From positions 1 through 64,000 of the forward strand of contig CAAGAD010000009.1 of assembly GCA_900767715.1 (NCBI GenBank): DNA of 64,000 nucleotides, read 5' to 3'. Positions 52,884-60,357 of the stretch are shown one piece after another (within the stretch, counting starts at the first letter, position 1; the number at the start of each line of letters is the position of its first letter). Under the pieces are notes generated by a model. That model made no database searches. It was given only the letters and a program-made list of their open reading frames with translations, and was not told the origin of the DNA. The stretch comes from Clostridia bacterium. Its GTDB lineage: Bacteria > Bacillota > Clostridia > Christensenellales > UBA1242. Made by a program: the position numbers and the translations under genes.

Positions 52884-54347
52884 ATGCATTTGGCATTGTA
52901 TAGAAAATATAGACCAAAGACTTTTGACGAAGTGATTGGACAAGACAACATTGTTACCACACTCAAAAACCAAGTCATAAAAGATGAAATCAGCCACGCA
53001 TATCTGTTTACGGGCAGTCGCGGAACGGGTAAGACATCGTGTGCCAAGATTTTCGCTAGGGCAATCAACTGCTTGCACAACAAGAACGGCTCACCTTGTG
53101 GCGAGTGCGAAGTGTGTAAGGGGTTGGCGCAGGTTAATAACACCGACATTTTGGAAATCGACGCTGCCAGCAACAACCGCGTGGACGAAATTAGAGATTT
53201 GCGCGAGAGCGTGAAATACCCAGCCATTGTGGGCAGACGAAAGGTGTATATCATCGACGAAGTACACATGTTGACAGACAGCGCGTTCAATGCTCTGTTG
53301 AAGACACTTGAAGAACCACCAGAGAATGTGGTATTCATCTTGTGTACAACCGAAATGAATAAGTTGCCGGCGACCATTTTGTCGCGCGTGATTAAATTTG
53401 AATTCAACCTAGTTGATACGGGCTTGTTGATTAACTTGCTCAAACGCATTTTCAATGACAGCAATATCAGTTATGACGAAGAAAGCCTTGAAATCATTGC
53501 CACAGCGGGCGACGGTAGTGTGCGTGACACGCTCAGCATTGCCGATGCGGTGGTGGCGTTCTGTGAAGGCAAGGTGACGGCGGATAGCACACTCAAAATT
53601 GTGGGCAAGTCGAGCATAGATATGCTTATGCCGGTTGTCAAAGCCATTTTTGACGGCGACGCAAAACAAGTGTTTGTCGAAGTCGATACTCTCAAAAAAT
53701 CTGGAAAGAATATAAACATACTTTTGAAAGATTTATGCAACCTTATTAAAGATTTCATTCTTATCAAAGGTGGAATTAAAGATTTGGCGCTATTACATTT
53801 GACAAATAAAAACTTTACCGCTATAAATGATTTTGTACAGAACATAGACAAAGAACGACTGACATACGCATTTAATACGCTTTCGAGTGTGGAAATGGAT
53901 TTGAAATTTTCGCTCGACCCACAACTATTGTTCGAGTCGGCTTGCATTCGTGCAGGTGGCAGTGGAATCGCGCCCACAGTGGTGGCGCAGTCCGTCACAC
54001 CCAGTCAACCCAAAAGCGCGCCCGTAGCGAACGAATCGGTACAGAAGCGTTGGGGCGAAGTGCTTTTGGCTATCAAAGATGAAAAATATTTCGCACTTGC
54101 CAGCGCCTGCAAGAATATCTATAAAGTGGAGCAAAGGGGCGAAATTTTGTATTTGTACGTGTCGGACAGGTCGAGCCGTGAGATTTTGAATGACAGCGAG
54201 CGCGCCAGCGTTCTGCTCAAACTCACCAAACAGCGTTTTGAGAATATCTCGGGTTTGCAGTTTATGTATGACGAAGACAAGAAGTCTAGCGACGATTTGA
54301 TTCAAGATTTAAGGACTGTGTTTCCAAACAATTTCAAGGTAGAATAA
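52884..54347 (+). CDS. dnaX: DNA polymerase III gamma/tau subunit
   Basis: The clamp-loader ATPase: 487 residues. Start LALYRKYRPKTFDEVIGQ is classic; Walker A GSRGTGKTS (44-52), zinc Cys 63, 72, 75 and 78, Walker B VYIIDEVHML, and the SRC-like motif as LSRV. The C-terminal tau part is short. It is followed by ybaB and recR, the usual order. Confidence 0.96.
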   Translation: MHLALYRKYRPKTFDEVIGQDNIVTTLKNQVIKDEISHAYLFTGSRGTGKTSCAKIFARAINCLHNKNGSPCGECEVCKGLAQVNNTDILEIDAASNNRVDEIRDLRESVKYPAIVGRRKVYIIDEVHMLTDSAFNALLKTLEEPPENVVFILCTTEMNKLPATILSRVIKFEFNLVDTGLLINLLKRIFNDSNISYDEESLEIIATAGDGSVRDTLSIADAVVAFCEGKVTADSTLKIVGKSSIDMLMPVVKAIFDGDAKQVFVEVDTLKKSGKNINILLKDLCNLIKDFILIKGGIKDLALLHLTNKNFTAINDFVQNIDKERLTYAFNTLSSVEMDLKFSLDPQLLFESACIRAGGSGIAPTVVAQSVTPSQPKSAPVANESVQKRWGEVLLAIKDEKYFALASACKNIYKVEQRGEILYLYVSDRSSREILNDSERASVLLKLTKQRFENISGLQFMYDEDKKSSDDLIQDLRTVFPNNFKVE

Positions 54348-54356
54348 GGAGTAATT

Positions 54357-54686
54357 ATGAACAATTTTAGAGGCGGTTTTGGCGGAAATATGCAACAGAT
54401 TATGCAACAAGCCCGCAAAATGCAGGAAGATTTGCAAAAGGCACAAGAAAACTTGGCTAACGAAACAGTGACAGGCAATGCTGGTGGCGGAATGGTTGAA
54501 GTGACTATGACCGGCAAAAAGATTATCACGGGCGTCAAACTCAAACGTGAAGCCGTTGACCCAGACGACGTGGAGATGTTGGAAGATTTAATCGTGGCAG
54601 CCATCAACGACGCGACCAAAAAGGCGGAAGAACTTGAAGCCAAGGTTATGGGACCTTATTCGTCAATGCTTGGGGGCTTGATGTAA
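54357..54686 (+). CDS. ybaB: YbaB/EbfC nucleoid-associated protein
   Basis: A 109-residue DNA-binding protein with an N-terminal helix (MQQIMQQARKMQEDLQKAQ) and the core NAGGGMVEVTMTG. It sits between dnaX and recR as in most Firmicutes. It overlaps recR by one base. Confidence 0.95.
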   Translation: MNNFRGGFGGNMQQIMQQARKMQEDLQKAQENLANETVTGNAGGGMVEVTMTGKKIITGVKLKREAVDPDDVEMLEDLIVAAINDATKKAEELEAKVMGPYSSMLGGLM

Positions 54687-55282
54687 TGAAAAATTTTGTC
54701 GAGCCATTGGAACGACTTATCAACGAACTCACCAAACTGGGCGGAGTTGGCAAGAAAACGGCAGAACGCTATGCCTACTCAATCATCAATGGAAATGCGG
54801 AATGGGTGCACAATTTGAGTGAAGCCATTGCGGACGCCAAAGATAAGATTCACACTTGCGCAATCTGTGGTGACTTTACAGACAAGGAAATTTGTGATGC
54901 GTGCGCACGTGGAGCGAACGAACCTATCATTTGTGTGGTCACCGAGCCGAAAGACATCAACGCGCTTGACCGCGTGCGTGACTTCAAAGGTGCGTATCAC
55001 GTTTTGCACGGCGTAATCAGCCCGCTGGACAACAAAGGTCCAGACGATTTAAACTTGAAAAGTCTGCTTATGCGCATTCAAAAAGACCACATTCAAGAAG
55101 TCATCATCGCCACCAATCCGGACGTTGAAGGCGAAGCCACGGCAATGTATATCGCCAACCTTTTGAAACCATTGGGAGTGAAAGTTACGCGCCTTGCTAC
55201 CGGCATTTCAATGGGCAGTGAACTTGAATACGCTGATGAACTTACTCTTTCTCGCGCCTTGAAAAATCGAACCGAAATATAA
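54686..55282 (+). CDS. recR: Recombination mediator RecR
   Basis: A 198-residue RecR that helps load RecA with RecF/RecO. The N-terminal HhH is LTKLGGVGKKTAERYAYSI, the zinc motif CAICG...CDAC, and the Toprim domain has VVTEPKDINALDR. The Walker-B-like RLATGISMGSELEYAD end is typical. It is the last chromosomal gene before the element. Confidence 0.96.
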   Translation: MKNFVEPLERLINELTKLGGVGKKTAERYAYSIINGNAEWVHNLSEAIADAKDKIHTCAICGDFTDKEICDACARGANEPIICVVTEPKDINALDRVRDFKGAYHVLHGVISPLDNKGPDDLNLKSLLMRIQKDHIQEVIIATNPDVEGEATAMYIANLLKPLGVKVTRLATGISMGSELEYADELTLSRALKNRTEI

Positions 55283-55287
55283 AAAAG

Positions 55288-55308
55288 ACCGACGCTTGTC
55301 GGTTTTTT
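55288..55308 (+). terminator. Terminator after recR
   Basis: ACCGAC/GTCGGT with a four-base loop and six T. Confidence 0.88.
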
Positions 55309-55321
55309 GTTTGCGTGAAAT

Positions 55322-55447
55322 TACTTTTTTGTTTGCTCTTTGAGCAATCGACCGAAAGGTCGGCAGGGCAGAGTGCCCTGATACAGTGCTAAACGCACTG
55401 CGCACCGCCGAAGCGTTGCAAGGCAGAGACAAGGCAACAAAAAAGTA
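55322..55447. repeat. Long dyad with inner hairpins
   Basis: TACTTTTTTGTT at the left pairs with AACAAAAAAGTA at the right. Inside lie CGACC-GAAA-GGTCG, AGGGC/GCCCT and CAGTG/CACTG hairpins, so the whole can fold into a multi-branched structure. It is GC-richer than neighbours. It could be a small mobile repeat or an RNA; no homologue is claimed. Confidence 0.5.
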
Positions 55448-55465
55448 GCGAGTGTAACGCTACTT
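55438..55465 (-). terminator. Minus-strand terminator of the displaced tRNA-Ile
   Basis: On the minus strand AGTAGCG/CGCTACT with a seven-base loop and about six T begins a few bases after the tRNA CCA. It is where a tRNA gene terminator should be, supporting this as the original chromosomal context. Confidence 0.8.
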
Positions 55466-55469
55466 ATTT

Positions 55470-55514
55470 GGTTGGAATGAATGGACTTGAACCATCGACC
55501 TCTGCCTTATCAGA
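55470..55514 (-). other. Attachment site: 3' fragment of tRNA-Ile (GAU)
   Basis: Read on the minus strand, 45 bases match the 3' part of a tRNA: anticodon loop CTGATAA (anticodon GAT), stem GGCAG, variable AGGTC, T-arm GATGG-TTCAAGT-CCATT, acceptor CATTCCA, discriminator A and CCA. Upstream of the loop the tRNA structure is lost: no D-arm and no matching acceptor strand follow. This is the pattern left by site-specific integration into a tRNA gene. The element lies to the right; the intact tRNA should be at its other end, beyond the window. Confidence 0.83.
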
Positions 55515-55592
55515 AAAGTGTATGTTTTTGAGTGGGTTTATACGCATACCCTTAAATGTGCCTAAAATAAAGGATTTTGGACACATTAAAAA

Positions 55593-55698
55593 GTCTTTTG
55601 ATGTCGAACAAAATTACACACTTGACATCAGTTGACATCAAATGTGCACTTTTTAGTAAAATTATGTGGTCTAAAACTATATAAAACTGGCTAAAACT
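55593..55698. repeat. Clustered short repeats beside the attachment site
   Basis: TTGACATCA occurs at 55622 and 55632, and TTTGATGTC (its inverse) about 35 bases upstream. TAAAACT occurs at 55672, 55682 and 55692, spaced exactly 10 bases apart, so on one face of the helix. Such phased sites suit a protein that binds near att, such as an integrase or excisionase. The remaining stretch to 55811 holds no gene. Confidence 0.55.
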
Positions 55699-55811
55699 GC
55701 TTAATAAGGTTTATGTTAACATTAAATCGCTTAAATCTAAAGGGTTTTCAATAATCAAATAGAAAAATCTGGAAAATTTTGTAAAAATAGAATGAAAAAT
55801 ATTGTAATTTA

Positions 55812-55820
55812 TGTTATAGT
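55812..55820 (+). promoter_or_regulatory. Extended -10 promoter of the island operon
   Basis: TGTTATAGT fits an extended -10 (TGnTATAAT). No good -35 is visible. AAGGAGG (55826-55832) then precedes ATG 55838 with a 5-base gap. Confidence 0.5.
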
Positions 55821-55837
55821 AGAAAAAGGAGGAAATT

Positions 55838-56896
55838 ATGGATATACATTTTACTAAAGGAGGTATGTCACTGATTTTAAATAATCTATCAGACATAATA
55901 AAAAATGAAATTGCTGATATTAAACCTGAGAAAATAATAATCAACACGTCTTCTCAACCTAATAGTAAGCCTCATTTGGGTACACTAACAACATTAATGA
56001 CTACATTTGCATTAGCAGAAAAGTTTCAATCTGAATTTAAAATTCCAACAATTGTTAGGTTTGACGAGTTAGAAAATAGTCCATTCGAAATAAATGGCCC
56101 ATATTACATCTCGTTAGGAGATTACAAACTTAAAAATGGTAGTAGTATTGCTGACAATAATATGAAAACATATATTGATATTTTTGAGAAACTAAAAAAC
56201 ATTACAAATATTAATTATGAGATTAGGACATATAAAGAGTTTCAGAAAATTAATGTTATTAGAGAGAATTTAATAACAATACTTAATAATCCCAACAAAT
56301 TTGACAGGTACCTTAATCCATCAAATATAAGCACATATGTTAGGACGAAATGCCCTGAATGTAATCTTTCTTATTTCAATCCCAAAGTAAAAAAATATAG
56401 TGATCACATTGATTTTGAAGGTTCTTGTCCAGTGCATGGGAACTATCGTATTAGGCTGTTAAAAGACAATAGTGAATATATAGATATGAATACCCAATTA
56501 AGAGATTTATTAAAAGGCGTACATATAGCAAAGGAAAAAGAGAATCACATTCTCGAAATAATGTGTGATGGATCGGATTGGTCTGGGGAGTGGACTTCCA
56601 ACGTCCATTACAAAACAATGCTTGCGCTTGGATTTAATTCCATTACTACTAGATTTTTCACCCCAACTATTGTTGATGAAAGTGGAGGGAAATTTTCAAA
56701 AAGTGTTTATCTAAAAAATGATAGTTATATTGGTGATGAAAAATTGTTTGCTGACTATAAGTTGTTCTATGATAAATACAAGGATGAGGGGTGGTTAAAG
56801 ATATTTAATGAAGTAAAGAAATGGGTTAGTGAGCCCATGCGATTTTTCAGGAGTTATTCATGGGAATACATTAAATATATTTTAGAAAAGGAGTAA
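55838..56896 (+). CDS. Free-standing class I aminoacyl-tRNA synthetase-like protein
   Basis: A 352-residue protein with the two class I synthetase signatures: PHLGT (45-49) in place of HIGH and GGKFSKS (283-289) in place of KMSKS. Between them is a zinc knuckle (CPEC at 172-175, CPVH at 197-200). The layout resembles the catalytic core of class I lysyl-tRNA synthetase, but an anticodon-binding domain is not evident, so it is unlikely to be a housekeeping enzyme. Such stand-alone enzymes can activate an amino acid for attachment to a small molecule, protein or other acceptor. It opens the island operon with a strong AAGGAGG. Confidence 0.72.
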   Translation: MDIHFTKGGMSLILNNLSDIIKNEIADIKPEKIIINTSSQPNSKPHLGTLTTLMTTFALAEKFQSEFKIPTIVRFDELENSPFEINGPYYISLGDYKLKNGSSIADNNMKTYIDIFEKLKNITNINYEIRTYKEFQKINVIRENLITILNNPNKFDRYLNPSNISTYVRTKCPECNLSYFNPKVKKYSDHIDFEGSCPVHGNYRIRLLKDNSEYIDMNTQLRDLLKGVHIAKEKENHILEIMCDGSDWSGEWTSNVHYKTMLALGFNSITTRFFTPTIVDESGGKFSKSVYLKNDSYIGDEKLFADYKLFYDKYKDEGWLKIFNEVKKWVSEPMRFFRSYSWEYIKYILEKE

Positions 56897-56900
56897 AAAT

Positions 56901-57317
56901 ATGAGATGTTATATAGCTGGTCCACTATTCACGCAAGGAGATAGATGGTATTTGGAAAAAATAGATGAAATTTTAAAACGATATGGTATAAGTACATATT
57001 TGCCACATCGGGATGCTGGATTATGTCCATCAAATACAAATTCGACAAATTATTATTTTACTACAGATAAAGAGAATGTCTATGACTGCGATTTTATGGT
57101 TACAGTTCTTCATGGGACTGATATTGATTCAGGTACAGCATGGGAAATTGGATGTGCTTATGCTTTAAATAAACCAATATTTTCTGTTGCCGAGGATATA
57201 CGTATAGCTGAAAGAGTTGAAAATATTAATTTAATGATAAGTAATTCAACAAAAGTACATTACAACTTACAAGAACTTGAGAAATCAATAAAGGAATTTG
57301 TTAATAATGCAAGGTAA
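56901..57317 (+). CDS. Nucleoside 2-deoxyribosyltransferase-like enzyme
   Basis: A 138-residue Rossmann-like protein of the nucleoside deoxyribosyltransferase family, which cleaves or exchanges the N-glycosidic bond of (deoxy)nucleosides or nucleotides. It starts CYIAGPLF, has CDFMVTVLHGTDIDSG with the Asp residues, and TAWEIGCAYALNKPIF with the likely catalytic Glu at 82. Members of this family release bases from CMP in some nucleoside-antibiotic pathways. It is 4 bases after the synthetase-like gene. Confidence 0.85.
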   Translation: MRCYIAGPLFTQGDRWYLEKIDEILKRYGISTYLPHRDAGLCPSNTNSTNYYFTTDKENVYDCDFMVTVLHGTDIDSGTAWEIGCAYALNKPIFSVAEDIRIAERVENINLMISNSTKVHYNLQELEKSIKEFVNNAR

Positions 57318-57954
57318 ATTGATAGCAATAGAAGGATTAAGTTGTTCTGGAAAATCTACAATTATGAACATTTTGAAGAACAAATTAAAAAACAATGAAA
57401 ACAAATATATCTTTTGTGGTGGATTTGACTTGGATGAGCGTTCTAGTTCATTAACCAAATTGTGTAATCAAATGGCTCAACAAGCAACATTTCTAAAAAT
57501 TAATTATATTGCAGAGTTTCACCTTCTAATTGCGGAAATGATGAATGAAGTATTTGAGAGAATAATTCCTGCAATAAACGCTGGGAAGGTTGTATTTTAT
57601 AACAATTACATTAGTTCTGTTATTGCATTTGAAAAAGGAATATATTATTATGATAAGAAATTTAAAACTTATATTGACCAAACTATTGTTAATCTTAATA
57701 AACTCCACAAATTACCAATTCCGGATATTATGATCTTTGTAAATGCATCAATCAGTACAACTGTAAAAAGACTTGAACTTAGAGACGACTATAAAGACAA
57801 AGAAGTAAACTTAATACAAAACAATATTTATGAAGAATATTTAAAAGTATTACCATCTGATACGATTATCATTGATAATGAAACAACTTTTGAGAATTTA
57901 AATTTAAATATAGAAAAATTATTAGATAATTTGAAGGAGAAAAACATTTTATGA
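57307..57954 (+). CDS. Thymidylate-kinase-like protein lacking the DRY motif
   Basis: A 215-residue P-loop protein like dTMP kinases, with GLSCSGKST at 10-18. Where thymidylate kinases have D-R-Y/H before the nucleotide-binding helix, this reads FYNNYISSVIAFEKG (NNY at 99-101), so a usually essential Asp-Arg is missing. It may bind an unusual substrate, or be a regulatory pseudokinase for its neighbour. It overlaps the previous gene by 11 bases. A TTG at 57298 is an alternative start. Confidence 0.75.
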   Translation: MQGKLIAIEGLSCSGKSTIMNILKNKLKNNENKYIFCGGFDLDERSSSLTKLCNQMAQQATFLKINYIAEFHLLIAEMMNEVFERIIPAINAGKVVFYNNYISSVIAFEKGIYYYDKKFKTYIDQTIVNLNKLHKLPIPDIMIFVNASISTTVKRLELRDDYKDKEVNLIQNNIYEEYLKVLPSDTIIIDNETTFENLNLNIEKLLDNLKEKNIL

Positions 57955-58562
57955 AAAATTATTTTGTAGTTTTTGAAGGCCCAGATGGAGTTGGAAAATC
58001 AACACTTATAAAAGCGCTTGCAGAAAATTTAGCAGACCAACACCTGTCAGTAGAAATTGTAAATAAAGGAGTTGATTTTATTGATAATGCAATAGTAGAA
58101 TTGAAAAAACCAAGTAACTCTTTGTATAATATTAATGCACATTTTTTACTAGCAGCATCTAATAGTATATTGACATACAATGAAAAAAATAATTCTGCTT
58201 CAAATAAAATATATTTGATAGACAGATATATCTATACAACAATTGCATACAATTGTGCATTAGGATTTGATTATAGAACCGCACAATTAATAGCAAAATT
58301 AGTGCCTGCACCTGATCTTGTTTTTTTATGTTGTTTAGATACAAGTGCTATGATTGAAAGAAAAAAGGAAATTGAAAGTATTGAGGTTGGCTTTAAAGAA
58401 ATTAATCGGGAAAATTATATTGAGTATCAAAATAAAGTGAAGCAATATTATAATAAATTATTCACTTCAAATGATAAATTTGTAAAAGTCAACACTGATA
58501 ACTTAAATACTGCTGTGACATATACAAAAAAATACATTTTAGAACTTATAAAGGAGAAATAA
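57951..58562 (+). CDS. Thymidylate-kinase-like protein
   Basis: A 203-residue P-loop kinase of the dTMP kinase fold: FEGPDGVGKSTL at 8-19 and LIDRYIYTTIAYNCA with an intact DRY (91-93). Classical Tmk length is about 205-210. A housekeeping tmk would normally sit near holB, so this second copy in a biosynthetic-type operon probably phosphorylates a modified nucleotide. It overlaps the upstream kinase-like gene (ATGA) and the next gene by one base. Confidence 0.82.
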   Translation: MKNYFVVFEGPDGVGKSTLIKALAENLADQHLSVEIVNKGVDFIDNAIVELKKPSNSLYNINAHFLLAASNSILTYNEKNNSASNKIYLIDRYIYTTIAYNCALGFDYRTAQLIAKLVPAPDLVFLCCLDTSAMIERKKEIESIEVGFKEINRENYIEYQNKVKQYYNKLFTSNDKFVKVNTDNLNTAVTYTKKYILELIKEK

Positions 58563-59263
58563 TGTATACACAAAAAGATTATGAAAAATTAATAGAGGCA
58601 GTGTCTCAAATTAAGTTGCTTGAAGGTAAAAATAATGCAATGGGTAATTATAAAAATGCAGCATTAATATGCATTGATGCTGTTTTGTCTATCAATAGAA
58701 AGTATTATAGTTTTGTTGTCCCTAGAATAAAAATAATTCAAGAAAATTATCATGAAATTAATTCTTTAACTAAATTACAAAAATTAATTAAACGGTCTTC
58801 CATCGAAGAATTTTCAAAAATATGGAATTATAATCATCCACAAAGAATTAAAACATTAAGTAACTTGGTTGATAGATTAATAGCTTGTGCCGGCATTAAG
58901 GAATATGATAGTACAAAGACAGAACTTGAGAAATTGCAAATGTGGGCAAAGACTGTTAACGCATATGACTATGACACATTTAATGTGCAAGGCATAGGAA
59001 TTGCAACTTATCAGTATATTAGAATGATGTTGGGAGCAAAAACTGTAAAACCAGATGTTTACATAAAGAGATATATTAATTCAGTCTTGAATAGAAAATT
59101 AAATGAAAAGGATTTAATAGATGTTTTTGAAAGGGCTTGCCATAGCAATAATATAGATGTTTCCCAAGCAGACCACTCTCTTTGGAAACAAAATGCTAGA
59201 GATGTTGATGTACAATATTTATGGGAAAATGACAAATGGATTTCAAGAGAGGTAGTAAAGTGA
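58562..59263 (+). CDS. HhH-GPD-fold protein (DNA-glycosylase-like)
   Basis: A 233-residue helical protein with a helix-hairpin-helix (FNVQGIGIATYQYIRMML, 140-157) followed by VKPDVYIKRYINSVL, where Asp165 sits at the position of the catalytic Asp of HhH-GPD base-excision enzymes (VDTHVxR). There is no FeS cluster. The same fold is used by enzymes that transfer amines to pyrophosphorylated 5-hydroxymethyl pyrimidines in phage DNA, so a glycosylase role is not certain. It is coupled on both sides (TAATG, GTGA). Confidence 0.65.
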   Translation: MYTQKDYEKLIEAVSQIKLLEGKNNAMGNYKNAALICIDAVLSINRKYYSFVVPRIKIIQENYHEINSLTKLQKLIKRSSIEEFSKIWNYNHPQRIKTLSNLVDRLIACAGIKEYDSTKTELEKLQMWAKTVNAYDYDTFNVQGIGIATYQYIRMMLGAKTVKPDVYIKRYINSVLNRKLNEKDLIDVFERACHSNNIDVSQADHSLWKQNARDVDVQYLWENDKWISREVVK

Positions 59264-60357
59264 AAACTGTTAGCATAATCAAAGAAAAGTTGAAAAATGA
59301 AAAGCGTGTCATAATGACACCTGATCAAGTTCACGAATTAGTATCGTTGGGATATTCTGTTTTGGTTGAGTATGGGGCTGGAATTGGGTGCAACTATACT
59401 GATAACGAATATGAAAAAAACGGAGCAAAATTAGTAGATACTGATGAGGCATGGCTATCCGCCGACATTATATTGAAGTATAAAGCACCAACTGTTGAAG
59501 AATATAAATATTTTAGAAAGGGATTAAACATATGTGCCCTATTTCATGCTGAAAGTAACAAAAACTTAGTAGAAGAAATGTGCAAAAGCAGACTTAATGC
59601 ATACACCTTTGAATTTTTAAAAACCGAGGATGATATTTTCCCTATGGCAAAATCAGGAGGTGAAATTGCTGGAAAATTTTCGATCATTATGGGGACTTAC
59701 TTATTACAAAAACAATTTGGAGGTAGTGGTAAGTTTTTGGTACAGACTCGTGGTGTGAAACCATGTACTGTTGGGGTTATTGGGTATGGAAATGTTGGTG
59801 CGGCTGCTATAAAACTGGCAAGCGATTTAGGTGCTAGAGTAATTTGTTTTGGAAGAAATGTCGCTAAAATGAATAAACTATCAATTTCTTATAACAACAA
59901 TGTATCGTTTGTGGAAAGTACTCAAGATAATTTTAAAAAATATTTATCGATGATAGATTTGTTAATAGGTTCTATTTTAATATCTACATATGACACCCCA
60001 CCTTTGATAGAAAAAGATGTAATTAGTTTAATGAAAAAAGGTTCAGTAGTAATTGATGTTACTTGTGGATATGGTAAAGGTTATTTACCCTTTATTGACA
60101 GGTATACAACTTTAGAAAATCCTTACTATGAAAAGGATGGTTTAATATTTTCAAAAATAGATAATTTACCTTCGGCATATCCAGTTACTACGGTTGAAGC
60201 ATACACAAGTAATGGCTTTCCTTATATAATAGACATTTTGAATTATATTTCCGGAGATAAAACAAAAGAAAAATTTGTGAGAACTTCAAAAATAATAGAA
60301 GATGGTAAGATAATTCATCCAGTAATTAAACAACACATGGAGTTTTATGGAAATTGA
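59260..60357 (+). CDS. AlaDH/PNT-family dehydrogenase
   Basis: A 365-residue NAD(P)-dependent enzyme of the alanine dehydrogenase/transhydrogenase family. Lys75 (ILKYKAP) and His96 (ALFHAE) align with the pyruvate-binding Lys and catalytic His of alanine dehydrogenase; the Rossmann loop is VGVIGYGNVGAAA (171-183). The usual DQGG segment reads CGYGKG, so the second catalytic Asp is not obvious. It may make an N-carboxyalkyl or unusual amino acid rather than alanine. Start GTG 59260 is preferred: AGAGG lies upstream and GTGA overlaps the previous stop. Confidence 0.82.
   Translation: MKTVSIIKEKLKNEKRVIMTPDQVHELVSLGYSVLVEYGAGIGCNYTDNEYEKNGAKLVDTDEAWLSADIILKYKAPTVEEYKYFRKGLNICALFHAESNKNLVEEMCKSRLNAYTFEFLKTEDDIFPMAKSGGEIAGKFSIIMGTYLLQKQFGGSGKFLVQTRGVKPCTVGVIGYGNVGAAAIKLASDLGARVICFGRNVAKMNKLSISYNNNVSFVESTQDNFKKYLSMIDLLIGSILISTYDTPPLIEKDVISLMKKGSVVIDVTCGYGKGYLPFIDRYTTLENPYYEKDGLIFSKIDNLPSAYPVTTVEAYTSNGFPYIIDILNYISGDKTKEKFVRTSKIIEDGKIIHPVIKQHMEFYGN

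Noticed and set aside
55838..56896. Housekeeping lysyl-tRNA synthetase
   Set aside because: Signature motifs fit class I synthetases, but the length, apparent lack of an anticodon-binding domain and the operon context argue against a tRNA-charging gene.
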